Positions 7,997-13,617 of a stretch of 13,617 nt of DNA are shown here, piece after piece. The stretch lies in contig MU266801.1 in the NCBI GenBank assembly GCA_021014945.1, positions 1-13,617 on the forward strand, given 5' to 3'. Both the position numbers and the translations under genes were made by a program. Positions within the stretch are counted from its first letter, which is position 1, and each line of letters starts with the position of its first letter. The notes under the pieces were generated by a model, which was given only the letters and a program-made list of their open reading frames with translations, was not told the origin of the DNA and searched no databases. The DNA is from Leucogyrophana mollusca. Lineage: Eukaryota > Basidiomycota > Agaricomycetes > Boletales.

Positions 7997-10900
7997 ATGA
8001 CCTTATACCCCACCGTGCCAACAATACTCGGCCTGTCTGCGCTGTTACTGGTCTACACGTTTTCCCGGGCGGCATTCGACATATATGACACTGTATCACC
8101 CCAAGGATGTCGAATGTCCTGGATGTCCCCATCATACATCCTCCAGACCGAGTTCAACTCCTCTTGGACCCCGCTGGCGAGCAGGTACTCGCTCTGGTTG
8201 TACAGAGAGGTCGGATGGGAGCCCAATCAGGTGAGAATATGTCGCTTGGAATTGATGTCACTGGGGTTGTTTGATAGCTGAGAGGAAGGTACCTCGAACT
8301 ACCTGCTTTTCGTGAATGGCGGGGTTATTCATAGGCACACGGGCTGCCAGTTCTATTCATACCGGGGAATGCTGGCTCGTCGCACCAAGTGCGCTCAATT
8401 GCGTCTTCTGCTTCAAGGCAATACTTTGCGTCGCCATTCGTAATATCAAACGAGTTCCAAGGTCGCGGTGTGAGGCCATTGGATTTCTTCGCAGGTAAGT
8501 TCTTGTTTTCACAGCTCAAGGATATCTCTTCAGCTGAGATTCTCCTTCAAAGTTGAATTCAACGAAGACCTCTCTGCATTCCATGGACCAACGCTCGACT
8601 CGCAAATTTCATACACCTCCGCGGCGATAGCATATATCCTCTCTCACTATCCTGCAAACACGCGCATAATAATCATGGGTCACTCCATGGGTGGTATCGT
8701 CGGCACAGCCCTCCTCCCTTCTGAGCACATCTCTGCCCTCATCACGATGTCAACACCACATACTCTACCTCCTGCACGATTCGACTCTCGCATTGACGAG
8801 ATATACAAGCAAAATGATCGCCTCCTAGAAGACCAGCACACACCTGTGCTATCGATATGCGGTGGTGCGACTGATACAATGATACCGTCTGAGTCTTGTG
8901 TGCTACCCATCTCCGCAAACGATAGCCGCGGAAACGACGGCCTCTCGAGTGTGTACCGGAGAACGGTATTTACTTCTGCATTAGAAGGTGCCTGGACAGG
9001 TGTTGGCCATCGCGAAATGGTTTGGTGTCACCAGGTGCGTTGGCGTATCGCACGTGCGGCTCTCGAACTTGGGTCGGCGAAGTCGGGAGGCCAGCGAGGC
9101 GTCATACTTGACCGGTGGTTAAGAGATGGTCATATCCTCCCTCCAGCAGCAGACTCAAGCCCAGACGCTTTCGTCCCCGACGAATCATCCTACGAGATCC
9201 TACCAGAGGATATGCACCTCGTACTGAAGAATCCACGCGGATCGCGAATGTACCTGCTTCCCGCGTTAACCGGGAGCCAGTTTGTCTTGTATGTATCCCA
9301 AGGCACCATCCCGCCCGTCTCCCCCCAGAATGCGATCTCTCTCCGCGCTTCAGTGTATTTCTGTGTGCGCTATCCTCCCGCCTCCTCAGCATCACACCCA
9401 CCGCTCTCGTGCAGCCTGCTTCCCCCCACGAAGCTCCAACTGCTTCCGAACCCGATCCGCGGGAAGCCATTTCCCGTTCCAAACGAAGGATCAGACGAGA
9501 GTGAGGGGGTGGTGCTTTTCGAAGGGGACGTTCCACTCATTCCCCTGGGCGCCGAAGAGGCATGGATCGGGGTTGATGTCGACGGAGCCGATGATGGTGG
9601 CTGGGTCGTTGGCGGATTCGATGAAGGCCGTGCGGTTGCCAACGATGTGGGACTTTTCGGTGAGTATTGAGGTGGCCATCTTGAATTTTGCTCATTGCAT
9701 TGGCTGCGCTAGGCCTGGCCTTCGGAGGCACAACAGTCAAATTGTCACATTCGAAGATCGGCTCATTGCGTACTCGTATAAGCTTCCCCAATTTACTCTC
9801 CAATACGCTCGTCGTTTACAGACTGACGTCAAGCCAGGCTTATTCTTCATCGTCTTGCGCAGGTGCGTTACCCTCTAGGAGTGCCAATAATGCTTTGTTG
9901 ATCAACGCGCTTTAGAGCCCCTCCTCGCCCCCCTTCTCATGCACTCCTCGTCCTCCGCCGAGACACACTACTACCCCCTCCACCACTCCAAACCAGTCCC
10001 TCTCCATACGCATAGCTCGTCGCCATACATACCATCCGTCCGATCTGGCCCCTCACGCGGAGTCTACTTTACAATATACACGTCCGATTCTGGCTGCAGC
10101 ACAACAACCCAGTTGGCGCTGAGTATAGACTGGTGGGCAACGCTGGGGAGGATGGGGACGCGGTATCCCACAACGTTGGTTAGCTGGAGCGTAGGTGTAG
10201 TCGCGCTGGTGTTGTTCCATGCCTGGGGTGACGCCGAGAAAGGTTGGATCGCTTTTATTGATCTTGGCTTGTGCAATGTTAACACGATTGAACCTCAACT
10301 GACAGACCGGATACCTAGCGTGCAGCAATCATTGTCGGCATTTGCGGTGCGAACACTACCGAAGCTCCTTCCTGTGTCTTTCATGGTCGCTCTCATTTCG
10401 TTCGAGTCGGATTACTATCTTGGAACGGAAGGCGAGCCTGCGTTTGCTATTATCACCCCGCTACTGTTGCTCGGTGCAACGGGCCTTGTCTGCGTGAGTT
10501 GGTGGCTTCTTGCCGCATCGTTATGGCTCCTCTCACGGGTCGGCAGAATATTATTTGGCAGGTGAGCTGATAATTTCATGACCGGTCACCATTTGATGTG
10601 ACATTGCGTCCTGCAGTAGACGGCGTCAAGATGCTGGATATCGCCGAGGAACGCTCGTATCGATGGTTCTGCTTCTCGTCCTCATATTCGTGCTGATTCC
10701 CTGGCAAGTCGCGTTCCTTGGATGCTGGATCATACAGTTCCAGACCTGCATATCGGATGCACGGACGTACTTCTACCCGGGGACGACACCTACTGTATCG
10801 AACACCCCCATCACCTCCATCCCACTCCTAGACAGATCGGCACGCAATGAGGAACTAGACGAAGACGAAGGCGGAAGTGTAGAACCTCAGACACTCCAGT

Positions 10901-11376
10901 CCGCCGAAGCTATCACCAGCCGATTGGTTTCCGTGGACGCATACAATCAAAATACCCATATCCTCCTACTCATGGCATGGCTTCTCCCTTTTGCCGCACC
11001 CGTGCTATTAGTGTGGGTGCGGACACTCTTAACGGCGGGGTTCACGGCGCCGTTTAATGGAGATCATAATTTCTTGAAAGTCGCGCCCTTCCTGGTGCTG
11101 GTTGACCATGTTAGTCGAGGTGGTGCGTCTATAGTGCAGCAGTCGAAAGGGTGGGGGTCACAGTCATTCCCAACAAAAAAACATCGAGGGCTCACGAGAC
11201 CTGGATATAGATCCAACTTTCCAACGTTGTCGATGCGATGGGGATTCCTCGCGGTGGCTGGTGTAGCAACCTTGCTTGGTGGGCGCCAGGCGTATAGGGT
11301 TTATGATGCTGTGAATGGGTTTGTTGCGGGGACAATACTTGTGAGGGTGGCCCTACGATATGCTACGCGACGGTAA
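7997..11376 (+). CDS. BST1: GPI inositol-deacylase (PGAP1/Bst1 homologue)
   Basis: Enzymes of this family remove the acyl chain from inositol of GPI anchors in the ER, allowing export of GPI proteins. Exons: 7997-8230, 8335-8494, 8553-9659, 9713-9862, 9916-10561 and 10617-11376; the joins stay in frame over 3057 nt (1018 aa). Introns of 58, 53, 53 and 55 nt (8495-8552, 9660-9712, 9863-9915, 10562-10616) are well supported. Features: N-terminal membrane segment (about 5-25), [35 protein letters not shown], then lipase motif GHSMGG with Ser about 176 (human PGAP1 uses Ser174). Asp about 239 (GGATDTMIP) and His about 284 ([11 protein letters not shown]) complete a likely triad. Several C-terminal membrane helices follow (about 639-654, 698-713, 726-756, 782-807, 880-900). 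Length fits the family. The first junction is uncertain: one 104-nt intron (8231-8334), or two short introns around a micro-exon. Confidence 0.92.
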
Positions 11377-11689
11377 ATGGTTGGTTGTGCTGGCGCCCGA
11401 ATATACTCTCATCTCCTCCAGCTAATTGTAACTCAAGGTTTTCGGATCCCACCATCTAAAATCAGAGTAAGCTCGCAAGTGGGCAAGAGGAAAAGGAATA
11501 AATCAGGGCTACGAGCTAACATGATGGGCACAAAAACTCGCATAGTGCGGCACAAGTACTACCACTCTGCCCTCCGAGATGAACCGGGGAAGTTAGGAGA
11601 CTGGATTTAAAGTTCAAGTTGACCCATCGAGTCAAACTACACATCCGAATTATACGGTAAGTATTCGGCTAGCATGTTTTCCGTGTGTT
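11377..11689. other. Convergent 3' region between the PGAP1 homologue and the HET gene
   Basis: 313 bp lies between two stop codons on opposite strands. It should hold both 3' UTRs and polyadenylation signals. AGGAATAAATCAG near 11495 contains an AATAAA for the plus strand. An open frame begins directly after the PGAP1 stop but has no recognisable features; I treat it as UTR. Confidence 0.45.
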
Positions 11690-13144
11690 CTATCGTGTGT
11701 GATATATGGTATCGGGCGCGGAGCGTATGGTGCTCCTGGGTTGTATCTTGACAACATTCTCCGTCGGAATCTTGCACCATGGCTCATACGGTGGTCCAGG
11801 TCTCTCCCCCCTGGCTCTTGCGAGCAGAAAGGCTGTGTACATCCTGCTGCTGTCTGCAAACACTTCTTCTCCGTAACCCATGTTATGGTAGTCAATTATA
11901 CCCACGGCATAGTCAAAGTGAGAGTGGATGGTGTATTCCCCAGAGCTCGTTGTTATGGTCACGTCTTCCTCCAAACCATGGAGTGGAGACGCCCTGAAAA
12001 CCATCTCAATAATGGCGTCGGGGTGCTGAGCATACGCCGGTTGCCAACGAACAAACTTCACCTCCACCAACAGGACATTAAGACGCAAACCACGATTGGT
12101 CAATGCGGGCGATTGATCGCCAACCAGGTTCGAGCCGTGATTGAATAATGCAGGCTGGGGCCCCGGCGAGTTGAGAAGGCGGCTGTCGAGCCAGGGATAA
12201 CAAGCAGGTGATTTCGGTAAAGCGCGGTTGTAAAGAGAACGCTCGCCCTTCCAATAGAAGATGTCGAGTCCATTGGAGTCCTGGATAATTGCCGCCAGCA
12301 ATCTATAAAACGCCCTCTCTCCTTCCCCGTACGCGATCGCGAGGCTTACGTCGAAAATTCCGATGAGGGAATAGGCGACGTCTTCTACCCTAGTCGTGCG
12401 TCTCCTCGATGCCCACGACATCTTCTCTGCAACTCGATCCATCCCAGGCTTGAAGTCCTCCAAGTCGTGCAAGGGGATCTTGGTAACGCTCGATATCGCC
12501 AGGAGGACATTGCCCCCATTCTTATCGTTTTCGTCTCCGCTGAAGGGGATCCATCCCTTGTTGTACAATTTGATTCTCTTCGGAGCCAGCATCTCCTGTA
12601 GTGTCCACCCCCTCCTGAACCACATCTCGTGCTCAAAGTCGATGATAGTCGTCGAATCTGCTAGATAGGCGATGCACACATCGGAATTCTGGTACCACCT
12701 GCACATAGACCGTATGGCCTCGTCAAGTTCCGCGCTACTGGTTTTGTCGATGCAACAGGTGTCCGACCAAACAAAGTCACATCCGTACTCCCCGGCTTTG
12801 TTGCAGAATTCCTTCAGTTTCTCGTATCCCGGACCACCTTTCATATCTCCTCTCAACATGTCTTGGAATGTCGGCTCCCCGACGCGCAACCATCTATGAG
12901 AGAAGATGGCATATTTGACTCTGCGCTTCACCAAATCCCGAATGGTTCTCGCACGGGAAGTTTGTAGGGGATGGGCAGTGATTGAGTCTTGTAAGGACTC
13001 TCCGATTTCCGCAACGAGTGGCTGAAAATGCATTTGGACTTCTTCTCGTCTCATGAGCCTCATGTGCGGGACATAAAGCAAGTGGGTGGGGAGCTCATTG
13101 AAGATGTATTCCTCGAGGATGGCTTGAATTTCCTGGCTAGCCAT
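11690..13144 (-). CDS. HET-domain (heterokaryon incompatibility-type) protein
   Basis: A single uninterrupted frame of 484 aa, starting at ATG 13144 in a good context (gccATGGC). The HET core is complete: YAIFSHRWLRVGEPTFQDM (78-96), GCDFVWSDTCCIDKTSSAE (121-139), MCRWYQNSDVCIAYLAD (147-163) and WFRRGWTLQEMLAPKRIKLY (175-194). The next region, MSWASRRRTTRVEDVAYSLI (242-261) with FDVSLAIAYGEGERAFYRL (264-282), is the block that regularly follows HET in basidiomycete proteins. The C-terminal part from about 330 is variable. HET proteins act in allorecognition and regulated cell death in ascomycetes; in basidiomycetes the family is large and mostly uncharacterised, so no partner or trigger can be named. 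No NACHT, WD40 or ankyrin repeats are present. No truncation or frameshift is visible. Confidence 0.9.
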   Translation of the reverse strand: MASQEIQAILEEYIFNELPTHLLYVPHMRLMRREEVQMHFQPLVAEIGESLQDSITAHPLQTSRARTIRDLVKRRVKYAIFSHRWLRVGEPTFQDMLRGDMKGGPGYEKLKEFCNKAGEYGCDFVWSDTCCIDKTSSAELDEAIRSMCRWYQNSDVCIAYLADSTTIIDFEHEMWFRRGWTLQEMLAPKRIKLYNKGWIPFSGDENDKNGGNVLLAISSVTKIPLHDLEDFKPGMDRVAEKMSWASRRRTTRVEDVAYSLIGIFDVSLAIAYGEGERAFYRLLAAIIQDSNGLDIFYWKGERSLYNRALPKSPACYPWLDSRLLNSPGPQPALFNHGSNLVGDQSPALTNRGLRLNVLLVEVKFVRWQPAYAQHPDAIIEMVFRASPLHGLEEDVTITTSSGEYTIHSHFDYAVGIIDYHNMGYGEEVFADSSRMYTAFLLARARGERPGPPYEPWCKIPTENVVKIQPRSTIRSAPDTIYHTR

Positions 13145-13348
13145 GGCTGGTTCCTCGTCGATATGAACCTTGCAGATTGGCGAATAGGCTAAGACGAGAT
13201 AGTAACACGCGACGTGTCCAAAACCCGTAAGTTGAATAATTTGGTGACAATGTGAGTTGGGTATGGCTGTGTGCTTCAGGCAGAAAGTCGAGCCTTGTTG
13301 GGCGGTCTAGCGCAGGACCCCTGATAATAGGTGGGGAGGCCCGTTCCC

Positions 13349-13419
13349 AATTTTCGAGAATAGGCCTTTTTTTGTCCGGATAGAATTTCGAAAATTCGGC
13401 TTTTTTGTCCGGACAGAAT
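13349..13419. repeat. Two tandem imperfect units (type A) ending in TTTTGTCCGGAY-AGAAT
   Basis: Unit 1 (13349-13386) and unit 2 (13384-13419) share the order AATTTTCGARAAT, a GGC-containing block, a T run, TTGTCCGGA, C or T, and AGAAT, with small indels. Their shared edge is AAT. Each contains the palindrome TCCGGA, and the junction GAATTTCGAAAATTC is nearly palindromic. They lie upstream of the HET start codon. Confidence 0.65.
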
Positions 13420-13445
13420 CGGACCTACCCCCCCTTCGAGGCAGT

Positions 13446-13512
13446 TTTTGTCCGGATTGGCGGAACTGGCCTCACAGAGGCCAGATTTTGTCCGGATTCG
13501 CGGAACTGGCCT
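13446..13512. repeat. Two 27-bp direct repeats (type B) sharing TTTTGTCCGGATT
   Basis: 13446-13472 and 13486-13512 differ at one base (TTGG versus TTCG) and are 40 bp apart. They begin with the same TTTTGTCCGGA core as the type A units 5' of them, then continue GCGGAACTGGCCT. No coding capacity is evident. They may be part of a dispersed repeat or a non-autonomous element. Confidence 0.65.
13466..13484. repeat. Perfect 8-bp hairpin between the type B repeats
   Basis: CTGGCCTC (13466-13473), loop ACA, GAGGCCAG (13477-13484). The left arm overlaps the end of the first type B repeat; the right arm fills the spacer before the second. The second repeat is followed by TACATT, so it lacks a matching arm. 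Confidence 0.6.
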
Positions 13513-13560
13513 ACATTTCGTCAAGGATAGATGCATACAAGCATAAGACACTAATAAGCT

Positions 13561-13580
13561 GCCCCCGGGAGCTAGGGGGC
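13561..13580. repeat. GC-rich hairpin near the window edge
   Basis: GCCCCC (13561-13566) pairs perfectly with GGGGGC (13575-13580) across an 8-nt loop. Its role is unknown, and the context on the right is cut off by the window. Confidence 0.45.
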
Positions 13581-13617
13581 GCTCCGAAAACTAATCTACG
13601 TGTCTCCGTAAGTATCG

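Noticed and set aside
9102..9536. 144-aa minus-strand open frame inside PGAP1
   Set aside because: It is antisense to a well-supported exon and its composition has no features.
9282..9878. 198-aa plus-strand open frame overlapping PGAP1
   Set aside because: It crosses the intron at 9660-9712 in the wrong frame. The PGAP1 frame continues as TTVKL and [16 protein letters not shown] instead.
11377..11610. 77-aa open frame starting immediately after the PGAP1 stop
   Set aside because: It has no domain, lies in a convergent 3' UTR position and contains a likely AATAAA signal.
11699..12148. 149-aa plus-strand open frame inside the HET gene
   Set aside because: It is antisense to an intact HET-domain coding frame.
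13349..13512. Possible CRISPR-like array
   Set aside because: The repeats are imperfect, of two types and unevenly spaced, and the genome is eukaryotic.
13276..13551. 91-aa minus-strand open frame over the right-edge repeats
   Set aside because: Its internal peptide repeat (ILSGQK twice) comes from the DNA repeat units. Nothing suggests a real protein.

Overview
The window reads as nuclear DNA of a filamentous basidiomycete, most likely an Agaricomycete (mushroom-forming fungus). The reasons are short spliceosomal introns of about 53-58 nt with GT..AG ends, compact genes on both strands, F-box and HET proteins of the type expanded in these fungi, a PGAP1/Bst1-type GPI inositol-deacylase, and an intron-bearing nuclear tRNA. 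There are no operons, IS elements or CRISPR arrays.

Layout, left to right. (1) At 1-270, a short 25-bp tandem repeat, then on the minus strand a 29-nt exact match to the conserved 5' part of U2 snRNA with a TATA box about 30 bp upstream; the U2 match stops abruptly at the branch-site-pairing region. (2) 270-1267 holds no gene I can support. (3) 1268-3711 (minus) encodes a 796-aa coiled-coil protein with a C-terminal membrane anchor; joining its two exons over a 53-nt intron yields a helix resembling the CC1 box of dynein adaptors. (4) 4055-4145 (plus) is tRNA-Arg(ACG) with a 19-nt intron and a T5 terminator. (5) 4562-6067 (plus) is an F-box protein; its ATG seems to lie in a tiny upstream exon. 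(6) 6236-7588 (minus) is a spliced gene whose product shows the ordered motifs of the 3-methyladenine (AAG/MPG) DNA glycosylase fold. (7) 7997-11376 (plus) is a six-exon PGAP1/Bst1 homologue (about 1018 aa). (8) 11690-13144 (minus) is an intact HET-domain protein. (9) 13349-13580 is a cluster of imperfect repeats built on TTTTGTCCGGAY plus hairpins.

The genes do not form one pathway. The AAG-like gene and PGAP1 are divergent and share a 408-bp upstream region. F-box/AAG-like and PGAP1/HET are convergent pairs. The middle (3.7-11.4 kb) looks like core genome; both edges (U2 fragment and tandem repeat; HET gene and TCCGGA repeats) look more accessory. Splice models were made by hand from reading-frame continuity and protein-family logic, with no transcript evidence.
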